Positions 15,941 through 24,378 of a stretch of 64,000 nt of DNA are shown here, one piece after another (the stretch's first letter is position 1; each line of letters starts with the position of its first letter). The stretch spans positions 62,001-126,000 of the forward strand of contig NZ_AUFV01000010.1 of NCBI RefSeq assembly GCF_000426685.1, read 5' to 3'. This DNA comes from Solimonas flava DSM 18980 (lineage in GTDB: Bacteria > Pseudomonadota > Gammaproteobacteria > Nevskiales > Nevskiaceae). A program made the translations under genes and the position numbers. The notes below the pieces were generated by a model. That model ran no database searches. It worked only from the letters and a program-made list of their open reading frames with translations, and was not told the origin of the DNA.

Positions 15941-18205
15941 CTAGTAGCGCTTCGCCTTGCCGCCGGGTTTGCCTTTGCCGCCGGCGAAACCGCTCTTGAA
16001 GCCGCCCGGGCCCTTGCGCGGCCCGGCCGGACGCGAGTCGCCGTCGGCGGCCCGCGCCTTGAACGGGCGCGGACCCTCGCTGCGGGCGCCGAAGCTCTTC
16101 TTCTCGAAGCCGGGCTTGGCGTAGCTCTTCTTCGCGAACGGTTTGCTTTCGAGGCTCAGCGTGTCGGTGCTCTTCTTCGGGAATGTTTTTTTCTCGAAGT
16201 CCGGCTTGTCGGCGCTGCGCTTCTCGAACGTCCGCGGTTCCCGAGCCTCGTCGTGGAAAGGCTTGCGCTCGAACGGCTTCTTGCCGAAGTCACGGTTCGC
16301 GCCGGCCTCGAAGCGCGGCTTGGACGGCTTCTTTCCGGTAAACGGGTGGCTGCCCGACGCTTCGGCCGCGCCCTCGGCCGCCACCGGAGTCTCGCCGGCG
16401 CGCGCGATCTGCAGCTGCCGGCCGCAGACCCAGACCTTCTGCAGCTCGCGGAAGATGTTGTTCGGCATGCCCTGCGGCAGATCGACGAGGCTGTAGTCGT
16501 CGAAGATCTCGACGCGGCCGATGTACTGGCTGTCGAGGCCGGCTTCGTTGGCGATGGCGCCGACGATGTTGCCGGGCTTGACCTTGTGCGCGTGTCCGAC
16601 CGCGATGCGGAAGGTTTCCATGCCTTCTTCCGGCGCGCCGCGCGGCGGTCGGGCGGGGCGGCGTTCGCGCGTTTCGCGCTCCGCGCGTTCGAAGCGCTCC
16701 GCGCGCTCGTCGTGCCCGGCCGCTTCGCCCGCCTCGGCTTCGGGACGGCGGAAGGCGGCGGGCGCGTAGTCCTCGCGCGCCGGTCGCGCCGTATCGCGGC
16801 GGCGGGTGTCGTGCGCGAAAGGATTCACGTCGGCGCGCGCGGCCGCCTCGCGACGCGGTGCCGGCTTGTCGCCGGCCGGCGCGTTCAGCAGCAGCGGCGT
16901 GTCGCCCTGCAGCAGGCAGCCGAGCGCGGCGGCGATGTCGAGCGCCGGCACGCCGTGCTCCTGTTCGTATTCGGCGACCAGCTTGCGGAACGGCTCCAGG
17001 CCGCCGGTGCCGAGCGCCTCGCCGATGCGTTCCTTGAACTTGGCGAGGCGCTGCGCATTGACGTCTTCGACGCTCGGCAGATCCATCGGCGTCACCGGCT
17101 GCTTGGAGGTGCGCTCGATCAGGCGCAGCAGGTGGCGTTCGCGCGGCGCGACGAACAGAATCGCCTCGCCCGAGCGGCCGGCGCGGCCGGTGCGGCCGAT
17201 GCGATGCACGTAGGATTCGGGATCGGTCGGAATGTCGTAGTTGACGACATGGCTGACGCGCTCGACGTCGATGCCGCGCGCGGCGATGTCGGTGGCGACG
17301 ACGATATCGATCTCACCGTTCTTGAGCTTGGCGATCACCCGCTCGCGCGCTTTCTGCTCCATGTCGCCGTTCAGCGCCGTGGCGTTGAAGCCGCGTGCCG
17401 CCAGCTTGTCGGCAAGCTCGACGGTCTCGGCCTTGGTGCGCACGAAGATGATCATGCCGTCGAAGGGCTCGGCTTCGAGGATGCGCGTCAACGCGTCGAG
17501 CTTGTGCAGGCCGACCGCCAGCCAGTAGCGCTGACGCACGTTGGTCGCGGTCGTGGTCTTGGCGGCGATGCGCACCTCGACCGGCTCGTTCAGATAGGTC
17601 TGCGCGATGCGGCGGATCGGCGGCGGCATGGTCGCCGAGAACAGTGCGACCTGACGCGAGTCCGGCGTCGCCTGCAGGATCGCCTCGATGTCTTCGACGA
17701 AGCCCATCTTCAGCATCTCGTCGGCCTCGTCGAGCACGAGGTAGCGGACCTGCGAGAGGTCCAGCGTGCCGCGCTTCAGATGGTCGAGCACGCGGCCCGG
17801 CGTGCCGACGACGACGTGCACGCCGCGGCGCAGCGCCGCGAGCTGCGGGCCGTAGGCCTGGCCGCCGTAGATCGGCAGTACGTGGAAGCCCGGCAGGTTC
17901 GCCGCGTAGCGCTGGAAGGCCTCGGCGACCTGGATCGCCAGCTCGCGCGTCGGCGCCAGCACCAGGGCCTGCGGCGCGCGCTGGCCCCAGTCGAGGCGCG
18001 ACAGGATCGGCAGCGCGAACGCCGCGGTCTTGCCGGTGCCGGTCTGCGCCATGCCGAGCACGTCGTGGCCGTCGAGCAGATGCGGGATCGTCTGCGCCTG
18101 GATCGGCGAGGGCGTTTCGTAGCCGACCGCCTCCAGCGCGGCAACGACTTCGGGGGCGAGTGCCAGATCGCGGAACGTGAGCGGGGCGACGGCTTCGTCG
18201 GACAT
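15941..18205 (-). CDS. deaD: DEAD-box RNA helicase DeaD/CsdA
   Basis: An ATP-dependent RNA helicase of ribosome assembly and cold adaptation. The 754-residue protein has all core motifs: AQTGTGKT, PTRELA, GTPGR, DEAD, SAT, ARGIDVERV and HRIGRTGRAG. After the core comes a helical dimerisation-like region, then a DbpA-type RNA-binding domain (TFRIAVGHAHKVKPGNIVGA and onward). The last ~150 residues are low complexity with recurring F-x-KK/KPF units, then a Gly/Lys-rich end, as in RNA-chaperone tails. The start is MSDEAV at 18205, preceded by GAGG at eight bases; MPMSD two codons earlier is also possible. Confidence 0.93.
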   Translation of the reverse strand: MSDEAVAPLTFRDLALAPEVVAALEAVGYETPSPIQAQTIPHLLDGHDVLGMAQTGTGKTAAFALPILSRLDWGQRAPQALVLAPTRELAIQVAEAFQRYAANLPGFHVLPIYGGQAYGPQLAALRRGVHVVVGTPGRVLDHLKRGTLDLSQVRYLVLDEADEMLKMGFVEDIEAILQATPDSRQVALFSATMPPPIRRIAQTYLNEPVEVRIAAKTTTATNVRQRYWLAVGLHKLDALTRILEAEPFDGMIIFVRTKAETVELADKLAARGFNATALNGDMEQKARERVIAKLKNGEIDIVVATDIAARGIDVERVSHVVNYDIPTDPESYVHRIGRTGRAGRSGEAILFVAPRERHLLRLIERTSKQPVTPMDLPSVEDVNAQRLAKFKERIGEALGTGGLEPFRKLVAEYEQEHGVPALDIAAALGCLLQGDTPLLLNAPAGDKPAPRREAAARADVNPFAHDTRRRDTARPAREDYAPAAFRRPEAEAGEAAGHDERAERFERAERETRERRPARPPRGAPEEGMETFRIAVGHAHKVKPGNIVGAIANEAGLDSQYIGRVEIFDDYSLVDLPQGMPNNIFRELQKVWVCGRQLQIARAGETPVAAEGAAEASGSHPFTGKKPSKPRFEAGANRDFGKKPFERKPFHDEAREPRTFEKRSADKPDFEKKTFPKKSTDTLSLESKPFAKKSYAKPGFEKKSFGARSEGPRPFKARAADGDSRPAGPRKGPGGFKSGFAGGKGKPGGKAKRY

Positions 18206-18343
18206 CGGCATAACCTCGGTGGCCAGAGCTGCGGCCGGCTGACTGCGGCGGCGCGAAGTTGCGCCGATCCCGCGTAGGCGGCAAAGGCCCGCCAAAAGGG
18301 CGGCGATTCTACTCGCTCGCGGCCCGCAAAGCCCGTCCGCGCC

Positions 18344-19066
18344 TCACCAGATCGTGCGCCCGGGCAACAATCCGCGCAATTCGGCTTCGCTCAGATCGCG
18401 CCACTGGCCGGGCTTGAGGGCGCCGAGGCGGACGTTGACGATGCGCACGCGCTGCAGGCGCCGGACCTTGCAGCCGAACGCTTCGCACATGCGGCGGATC
18501 TGCCGGTTCAGTCCCTGCGTGAGCACGATGCGGAAGGTGTTGCCGGCGATTTTCTCGACACGGCAGCGCTTGGTCGTCGCGTTCAGCTCCGGCAGATGCA
18601 CGCCGCCGGCCATGCCGGCGACGAATTCCGGCGTCACCGGGCGGTCGATGGTGACCAGGTATTCCTTCTCGTGGTTGTTTTCGGAGCGCAGGATCTCGTT
18701 GACGATGTCGCCGTTGCTGGTCAGCAGGATCAGACCGTCGGAGTCCTTGTCGAGGCGGCCGATCGGGAAAATGCGCTGCGGGTGGCCGATGAAATCGATG
18801 ATGTTGCCGGCGACGTGGCGCTCGGTCGTGCAGGTGATGCCGACCGGCTTGTTCAGCGCGATGTAGACACGGCGCGTCGCGTGCTCGGCGCCGCGCACGC
18901 GGCCGTGTACCGGCTTGCCGTCGACGCGCACCTCGTCGGTCTCGCCGACCTGCTGGCCGAGTTCGACCGGCTTGCCGTTGATCGTCACGCGGCCGGCCGC
19001 GATCAGCGCGTCGGCCTCGCGCCGCGAGCACAGTCCGGTTTCGCTGATGTACTTGTTGAGGCGCAC
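18344..19066 (-). CDS. rluF: 23S rRNA pseudouridine synthase RluF-like
   Basis: Converts a uridine in 23S rRNA (U2604 in E. coli) to pseudouridine. An S4 RNA-binding domain comes first (RLNKYISETGLCSRREADAL, also N-K-x-I-S), then the RsuA/RluB/E/F catalytic core with GRLDKDSDGL holding the catalytic Asp. HEKEYLVTIDRP and LTQGLNRQIRRMCEAFG closely match E. coli RluF. A GTG at 19066 begins the conserved domain exactly (VRLNKY). The nearest ATG, at 19177, would add 37 unusual residues. Neither has a good ribosome site, so the start is unresolved. Confidence 0.88.
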   Translation of the reverse strand: MRLNKYISETGLCSRREADALIAAGRVTINGKPVELGQQVGETDEVRVDGKPVHGRVRGAEHATRRVYIALNKPVGITCTTERHVAGNIIDFIGHPQRIFPIGRLDKDSDGLILLTSNGDIVNEILRSENNHEKEYLVTIDRPVTPEFVAGMAGGVHLPELNATTKRCRVEKIAGNTFRIVLTQGLNRQIRRMCEAFGCKVRRLQRVRIVNVRLGALKPGQWRDLSEAELRGLLPGRTIW

Positions 19067-19410
19067 GCTGCCGGCCGCATGAAGAACCGGCGCGCATGCT
19101 AAGGCCCAAGCCGGCGGCCCGCCAGCGATCGCGCGCCTATGCGATTCGAGCGGCCGGGAGATCCGGCAACGTCGCATGGCGCCGCCGCGCCGGAGGGCAC
19201 GGCCGTCGGCGCTGCTGCGCGCGCGGGCGCTTCGCGGAGACGGCGGCGCGGCGGCGCCGGCGCCGCGCGCGTCGCGGTTGACAGTCAGGCGTTGCCGAGC
19301 GCAGGTTTGCCGTACGCGGCGTCGATTGGGGGATTGATCATGCGGACGTGTTCTCGCTCGGTTCGGCGGTGCGGCGGCTTCGCGATCGGTGCATCCGCCG
19401 TGGCCAAGAC
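19067..19410. other. Intergenic region between rluF and the YEATS-like cassette
   Basis: About 340 bases with no well-supported gene. It includes a possible rluF N-terminal extension (to 19177) and very GC-rich, Arg-codon-like sequence at 19160-19280. A 24-codon open frame starting with ATG at 19340 ends at 19414 and overlaps the next gene's ATG (ATGA), which could be a leader peptide but is unproven. Confidence 0.4.
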
Positions 19411-20544
19411 ATGAGCGCCCTGGCGCGCTTGCTGGCGGGGGCCTGGGAGATCATCCGCCAGCCGAACAAGGACAACTCCCAGGTTGCGCTCATCATTGCC
19501 GCGATCGCGATCGCCACGGTCATCGGCGGCGTCGTGGCGGCGCTCTACGGATTCAGCGTTCGTCAGTGCGGATTCGGCTGTCGTACGGCCGGAGCGTTCC
19601 TGGCCCTGCTCAGCGCCGCGGCGGCGTTCGCCGCCGGCGGCCTGTTCGGCCTGCTGTTCGGCGCGCCGTCGTGGAACGGCAGCACGCCGGCGGCGGGCAG
19701 CGGCGACGCCGACGGATCGGCGACGGACAGCGCCCGTCAGCCGTCGATCCGGCCGAACACGAGCCTCGAGGAAATCGCGCGATGGCTGACGACGATGATC
19801 GTCGGCCTGAGCCTCGTCAATCTGGGCAAGATCAGCGCCGAGGCCACCCAGCTCGGCCTCTGGCTGACGCAGGCGGTCACTCTCGATGCGCACGGCGCGA
19901 ACGCGACACCGGGCATCGTGCTGGTGCTGCCGTTCGGATTCGCGGGCTTTCTGCTGATCTATCTGTGGTCCTTGCGCTTCCTGCCGTCCGAACTGCGCGA
20001 GTCCTATCTGGAACTGAAGAACGAGGTCCGCGCGGCCAAGGCGAAATCGGAACGGCTCGAAACCAAGCTCAAGGAACTGCCGCTGGCCGTGCCGGCCCAC
20101 GCCCTCGACCGGCAGATGGCGGAAATGAAGGACGCCGGCGTCGATGCCGCAACCGTCGACGAAATCCGCAAGCGCTACGACGCGGCATCGAAATGGGACG
20201 ACGAGCCGCTGCAGGGCTTCGGCCCTGCGCAGGCCGCGGGTTACACGCTGAGCGCCGAGGTCACGAAGGCCGCCGACAACGTCTATTCGATCAAGGTCAG
20301 CCTGAAGAGCGGTGATGTGCAGGAAAGCGGCAAGATGTTCTGGCTCCTGCACCACTCGTTCCTGCCGGAAGTCGTGTCGGCCTGCCCGTTCGAGTCCGGC
20401 CTTGCGATCTATGCCAATACGGTCAGCGAGGCCTTCTGGATCGGTGCGGTGATTCCGAAAGCCGGCGGCGAAGCGGTACGGCTGGCCCTCGATCTGGGTA
20501 CGGCGGCGGGCGCATCGGATGCGTTTCGCGGCATCGAGTCCTGA
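19411..20544 (+). CDS. Membrane protein with C-terminal YEATS-like domain
   Basis: A 377-residue protein not assigned to a characterised family. Residues 25-48 and 59-83 are strong membrane helices; a Gly/Ser/Asp-rich loop (85-115) and another helical stretch lead to a third membrane segment at 168-190. A charged coiled-coil (195-225) follows, then a soluble C-terminus. Residues about 288-365 read [14 protein letters not shown], then [11 protein letters not shown], then EAFWIGAVI and VRLALDLG. The L-H-x-S-F core and the following aromatic/Gly strand resemble eukaryotic YEATS acyl-lysine readers and the prokaryotic YEATS (pYEATS) family. This match is from memory. The start at 19411 follows a possible coupled 24-codon ORF; a GTG at 19348 would add 21 residues. 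The H1-like gene is 56 bases downstream. Confidence 0.65.
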   Translation: MSALARLLAGAWEIIRQPNKDNSQVALIIAAIAIATVIGGVVAALYGFSVRQCGFGCRTAGAFLALLSAAAAFAAGGLFGLLFGAPSWNGSTPAAGSGDADGSATDSARQPSIRPNTSLEEIARWLTTMIVGLSLVNLGKISAEATQLGLWLTQAVTLDAHGANATPGIVLVLPFGFAGFLLIYLWSLRFLPSELRESYLELKNEVRAAKAKSERLETKLKELPLAVPAHALDRQMAEMKDAGVDAATVDEIRKRYDAASKWDDEPLQGFGPAQAAGYTLSAEVTKAADNVYSIKVSLKSGDVQESGKMFWLLHHSFLPEVVSACPFESGLAIYANTVSEAFWIGAVIPKAGGEAVRLALDLGTAAGASDAFRGIES

Positions 20545-20600
20545 ACGGGGCACTGAGTCCGGCTTTCTTCCGGCTCGGCCGGGCAATGCGGGAGTACGAC

Positions 20601-20906
20601 ATGGCGACAGTGAAGAAATCGGCCGGGAAAGCATCTGGCAAGAAGGCGGTCACCAAGAAGGCGACCGTCAAGAAGGCAGCGGCCAAGAAGGCGACCGTCA
20701 AGAAGGCAGCGGCCAAGAAGGCGACCGCCAAGAAGGCAACGGCCAAGAAGGTCGTGAAGAAAGCGACCGCCAGGAAGGCCGCGGTCAAGAAGGCCGTGAA
20801 GAAGGCGATCCGCAAGCTTGCGGCCAAGAAAGCGGCCAGGAAGGCGATGGAGACGGGCGTGCGGGCCGCGGCGCCGTGGCGCGGTTTCGGGTCCGCGTTG
20901 CGCTAG
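20601..20906 (+). CDS. Histone H1-like Lys/Ala-rich protein
   Basis: A 101-residue very basic protein starting [10 protein letters not shown]. It is built almost wholly of [10 protein letters not shown] pentad-like repeats through residue 85, as in bacterial H1-like/AlgP-type DNA-binding tails. It then departs into [19 protein letters not shown]. It likely binds DNA, RNA or other polyanions in the cytoplasm. Two perfect 30-bp tandem copies and a near copy (20661-20750) underlie the repeats, so length variation by slippage is expected. The ribosome site is GGGAG six bases before the ATG. The 3' end overlaps the next gene's GTG in another frame. Confidence 0.82.
   Translation: MATVKKSAGKASGKKAVTKKATVKKAAAKKATVKKAAAKKATAKKATAKKVVKKATARKAAVKKAVKKAIRKLAAKKAARKAMETGVRAAAPWRGFGSALR
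20661..20750 (+). repeat. 30-bp tandem repeat in the H1-like gene
   Basis: Two identical 30-base copies (20661-20690 and 20691-20720) and a third differing at two positions (20721-20750). They encode [10 protein letters not shown] units in frame. Confidence 0.92.
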
Positions 20907-21460
20907 AGGAGGCGCTCCTGTTCCTGCGCCAGAGCCTGCGCTCCGACTACTGCGCGGTCTATGCGTCCGGCATGCTGCTGAGCCTGCTGGGCGTCGCCAC
21001 CGATCGGCGACAGGCCCGGCAACTGTTCGGCGTCCGGCCCGGCCACTGGCGCGGCTCGACCCATCGACAGATCCGGCAGGTCTTGTGCGATCGCGTTCCC
21101 GGCGTGGCGTTTCACTGGCGACATTCGCGGCGCGGACGCGATGGCGTCTGCGACTTGTTGCAGACCGCGGCGGCTGCCGGGCAGCCGGCGCTGGTGACGG
21201 CCTACTGTCGCCATCCGCGGCTGCAAGCTTCGTGCGGTCATGCGTTTCTGCTGACGGGCGCGCGGATGGATACCGTGCTGCTGCTCGACCCGCTGGGTCG
21301 GCCGCCCGCCGCGGGTGAGCGCTTCAACGCCTGCCTCGATGCCGCGCCTCGCGCCGGCGCTGCCGACGCCGCCTTGCTGGAGGTCGACGGCGTGGCGTGG
21401 TCGATCGACAGCTCACGGCGGGTTTCGGTGCTGATCCTGTCGGCGTCCGATCCGGCTTGA
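20876..21460 (+). CDS. Papain-fold (C39-like) putative cysteine peptidase
   Basis: About 194 residues from the GTG at 20876, the only usable start; it overlaps the H1-like gene by 31 bases in a different frame. The catalytic layout of a C39/papain-like fold is visible: [18 protein letters not shown] around Cys26, a hydrophobic core strand (GQPALVTAY), CGHAFLLTG with His122, and VLLLDPLG with Asp138. No signal peptide or membrane segment is seen. Activity is inferred from the triad only; the fold also includes transglutaminase- and acyltransferase-like (BtrH-type) members. Position suggests function with the YEATS-like membrane protein and the H1-like protein. Confidence 0.65.
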   Translation: MARFRVRVALEEALLFLRQSLRSDYCAVYASGMLLSLLGVATDRRQARQLFGVRPGHWRGSTHRQIRQVLCDRVPGVAFHWRHSRRGRDGVCDLLQTAAAAGQPALVTAYCRHPRLQASCGHAFLLTGARMDTVLLLDPLGRPPAAGERFNACLDAAPRAGAADAALLEVDGVAWSIDSSRRVSVLILSASDPA

Positions 21461-21539
21461 AGACGACAGACGCCGCCGGCTCGCGACGTGTCGGGTGGCA
21501 GCGCCGGACGGCGGGCGACGCGCTCCGGCTGCCGCCGCC

Positions 21540-22907
21540 TCAGTGGCGCAGGCCTTTGACGCGTACCTTGAAATCCATTTCCGGGCCAGGCGTCGGCGCG
21601 GTCTTGGTCTTCAGCACGTAGTCCGGCGGGTCGAGTTCGAGATCGAGCTTGTAGAACAGGCGCGCCATCGACAGCGCGATCTGGATTTCGGCGAGGCTCT
21701 TGCCCAGGCAGGTGTGCGGGCCGCGGCCGTACGGCGAGTAGACGCCGGGCTGCATGTGCTCGGCGCGCGGCTTGGCGTAGCGGTCGATGTCGAACTTCTC
21801 CGGCTCCGGCCAGTACTCGCCCATGAAGTGCGGCACCGAAGTGCCGACGTAGATCATCTCGCCGGCGCGGATCTGGTGGCCGGCGAAGACGAAGTCGCGG
21901 GTCGCGGTGCGCATCTGCGCGACGGCGATCGGATACAGGCGCATGGTTTCCATGATCGCGCCCTGCAGCGACGGAATGCGCTTGAGCAGATCGTCTTCCT
22001 CGATCGTGCCGCCGGCGAACAGCGCGTCGACCTCGGCCTGCACGCGCGCGAGCACGTCCGGGTGCTTGAGCACGGTGTAGACGATCGCCGCCGTGGTATT
22101 GGCGACGGTGTCGAGGCCGGCCACGTACGGGCCGGTCAGCGTCACGATCAGATCCGAGGCCGGCATCACCTCGGGCGTGTCGAGATGCGCTTGCATGACG
22201 TCGTCGATCAGGTTGCGCTCCTCGTCCCTGATCTTGCCGACGCGCGCCTTGGCGGCGGCGATCATCTTCTCGCCGAGTTCGTAGACGCGCGCCTTGGCCT
22301 TTTTGTACTGCGGTCGCTTGAGCAGGATCTTCGGCCGCTGGCGCGTCACCAGCACGTTGAGGATGTGCAGGATGGTGATGCGGATGTCCTTGACGTATTC
22401 GAGCGGCGCGGCGCCGGTCAGGATGGTGCCGAGCTGGTCGACGACCATGTACTGCATCGCTTCGACCACCGGCACTTTCCTGCCGACCGGCCAGTCGCGC
22501 CGCAGCGAGCCGTCGGTGATCGCGATCAGCTCGTTGTAGCGGCCCTGGATCGATTCCTTCGAGTAGCCGTGGCGCATGACGTCGCGCAGCTTTTTGTGGG
22601 CCTCGCCGTCGGTGCCGGGCAGCACCTGGGTCGCGCCGTATTCCTCGACGAGGCCCTGCCAGAACTCCTTCGAGCGCAGGCATTCCTTGCCTTCGCGCGT
22701 GCCCATGAAATTGGCGGCCTCGACGCCGGCGATCAGCACGTACGGCTGGCCGAGCACCTTCATGCGCACCACCGGCCCGAAGCGGCGATAGCAGTCGAGG
22801 AAGAATTTGGCCGGGTCCCGGGCCATCGGGATCAGGCTGCCGATCAGCGGCAGGCCGCGCAGCGTCGGCGTTTGGCGGGCTTCGAGCGTGGGATGGACGG
22901 TGCTCAC
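21540..22907 (-). CDS. Cytochrome P450
   Basis: A 455-residue soluble P450. Haem ligand Cys400 is in YGRGPHTCLGK. The K-helix ExxR is ETMR, the I-helix oxygen-activation motif is AGLDT, and a DIDRY segment stands in for the PERF motif. The N-terminus is a proline-rich hinge (RQTPTLRGLPLIGS) with no membrane anchor. It is a monooxygenase of unknown substrate. No ferredoxin or reductase gene is beside it, so electron partners must be encoded elsewhere. The neighbours (a peptidase-like gene and DUF3014) give no pathway. The subfamily cannot be named by eye. Confidence 0.95.
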   Translation of the reverse strand: MSTVHPTLEARQTPTLRGLPLIGSLIPMARDPAKFFLDCYRRFGPVVRMKVLGQPYVLIAGVEAANFMGTREGKECLRSKEFWQGLVEEYGATQVLPGTDGEAHKKLRDVMRHGYSKESIQGRYNELIAITDGSLRRDWPVGRKVPVVEAMQYMVVDQLGTILTGAAPLEYVKDIRITILHILNVLVTRQRPKILLKRPQYKKAKARVYELGEKMIAAAKARVGKIRDEERNLIDDVMQAHLDTPEVMPASDLIVTLTGPYVAGLDTVANTTAAIVYTVLKHPDVLARVQAEVDALFAGGTIEEDDLLKRIPSLQGAIMETMRLYPIAVAQMRTATRDFVFAGHQIRAGEMIYVGTSVPHFMGEYWPEPEKFDIDRYAKPRAEHMQPGVYSPYGRGPHTCLGKSLAEIQIALSMARLFYKLDLELDPPDYVLKTKTAPTPGPEMDFKVRVKGLRH

Positions 22908-23063
22908 GGGACTTCCTGTCGGCGGGCGGCGCTCGGCGCCGCGGATCGACGCCCTTGTAGCAAAGGGTCGCCGGACTCAACTCATCCGAGCGGGGGAGGC
23001 GGGTATGCCGTCCCGCGCGGACGTGGGAAACTCGACCTTCCCCCACGGATCGGAAGGAGCGTC

Positions 23064-23891
23064 ATGAGCCAGACCCGCAACATCCTGATCGCAGTCGCTG
23101 CCGCCGCCGGTATCGGCGCCATTCTCTGGTATCACTACGGACGCGATCTGCTGCCGGACGCAGCGGCGCCATCGACCGTGCCGGAGGCTGCGACGACGCC
23201 TTCGTCGGCGCCGGCGCCCGCCGCGTCGGCACCGGCGTACCGCGTGCCCGAACAAAGCGCCGCACAGCCCGATTTCGTGCTGCCCGAACTGGCCGGCAGC
23301 GACAGCGCCGTGCGCGGCGAACTGGAAGGGCTCGTCGGTCGTCAGCCGCTCGAGGCCTGGCTGATTCCGAATCAGATCGTGCGCCGCTGGGTGGTGTTCA
23401 TCGACAGCCTCGACCGCGACGGCGTGCCGCTGCCGCAGCGTCCGGCGCGCCACGTCGCCGGCGTGCCGGTCGTCGAGCAGCGCGACGGCCAGCTCGTGCT
23501 CGGCGCCGCCAACGCGCAGCGCTACGCGGCGCTGATGACGCTGGTGCGCAGCGTCGACGCCGAACGTCTGGTGAGTTTCTACTTCCGTTACTACCCGCTG
23601 TTCCAGCGCGCCTACGGCGAGCTGGGCTACGGCCAGCGCGACTTCAACACGCGCCTGATCGAAGTCCTCGATCACCTGCTGGCGACGCCGAGCGTCGACG
23701 GGCCGATCGTGCTGACGCAGCCGAAAGTGCTCTACCAGTACGCCGATCCGCAGCTCGAAGCGCTGTCGTTCGGCCAGAAGGCGATCATCCGCCTCGGCGC
23801 CGACGACGCCACGCTCGTCAAGGCCAAGCTGCGGCAGATCCGCGCGGTGATCGTCACACGGGCGCTGCCCGCCGACGCGGCGCCGCGCTGA
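23064..23891 (+). CDS. DUF3014 domain membrane-anchored protein
   Basis: A 275-residue protein with an N-terminal anchor (NILIAVAAAAGIGAILWYHY), a Pro/Ala/Ser linker, and a periplasmic domain starting FVLPELAGSDSAVRGEL. Conserved-looking elements are IVRRWVVFIDSLDR (Arg-Arg followed by strand), FYFRYYPLFQRAYGELGYG, and the end TLVKAKLRQIRAVI. This matches DUF3014, a family of unknown function in gammaproteobacteria. A strong GGAAGGAG precedes the ATG. It is divergent from the P450 gene. Confidence 0.82.
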   Translation: MSQTRNILIAVAAAAGIGAILWYHYGRDLLPDAAAPSTVPEAATTPSSAPAPAASAPAYRVPEQSAAQPDFVLPELAGSDSAVRGELEGLVGRQPLEAWLIPNQIVRRWVVFIDSLDRDGVPLPQRPARHVAGVPVVEQRDGQLVLGAANAQRYAALMTLVRSVDAERLVSFYFRYYPLFQRAYGELGYGQRDFNTRLIEVLDHLLATPSVDGPIVLTQPKVLYQYADPQLEALSFGQKAIIRLGADDATLVKAKLRQIRAVIVTRALPADAAPR

Positions 23892-23967
23892 GCCGCTGGC
23901 CAGCGGCGCCGGCGGCTGGCAAAGTGAGGGGCGTTGCCGCGCCCCCCACGCGGCCTGGAGTTTCGCC

Positions 23968-24378
23968 ATGCAGCGCATTCGCCTGAAGGCAGCCCTTGTG
24001 GCCGGCGTCGCCGCCGTCCTGCTCGGGGCCTGTGCCGCCACCCCGCCCGGACAGAAGCCGAAGACGCTCGAGCAGAAGCTCGACGACAAAGGCTATGAAC
24101 TTGGCAAGCCGGTCGACCGCATCGTCAACTGGACCATCAACGGCTGGGGCTACATCGACGACGAACACGTCGTTTTCAGCGCCGGTGTCAGCCGCGACTA
24201 TCTCGTCACCCTGCTCGGGCCGTGCAACGACCTGTCCTCGGCGACCACGATCGGCTTCACCGCGATGGGCAGTGAGGTCACGCGCTTCGACAAGCTGATC
24301 ACGCGCAACATGGGTTTCTCGCAACAGTGTCCGATCCGCGAGCTGCACGAGCTCAAGCGTCTCAAGAAGAAGGACTAG
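23968..24378 (+). CDS. DUF6491-like lipoprotein
   Basis: A 136-residue protein with a lipoprotein signal (VAGVAAVLLGAC, lipobox LGAC). The mature part contains a DRIVNWTINGWGYIDDEHV segment, a YLVTLLGPCND strand, and a CPIRELHELKRLKKKD C-terminus. These fit the DUF6491 family of Lysobacterales-type lipoproteins as I remember it. The function is unknown. Its 3' end overlaps the likely GTG start of the next gene by about 50 bases. Confidence 0.75.
   Translation: MQRIRLKAALVAGVAAVLLGACAATPPGQKPKTLEQKLDDKGYELGKPVDRIVNWTINGWGYIDDEHVVFSAGVSRDYLVTLLGPCNDLSSATTIGFTAMGSEVTRFDKLITRNMGFSQQCPIRELHELKRLKKKD

Noticed and set aside
20661-20750. CRISPR-like array in the H1-like gene
   Set aside because: In-frame coding tandem repeats without spacers, translating as Lys/Ala units.
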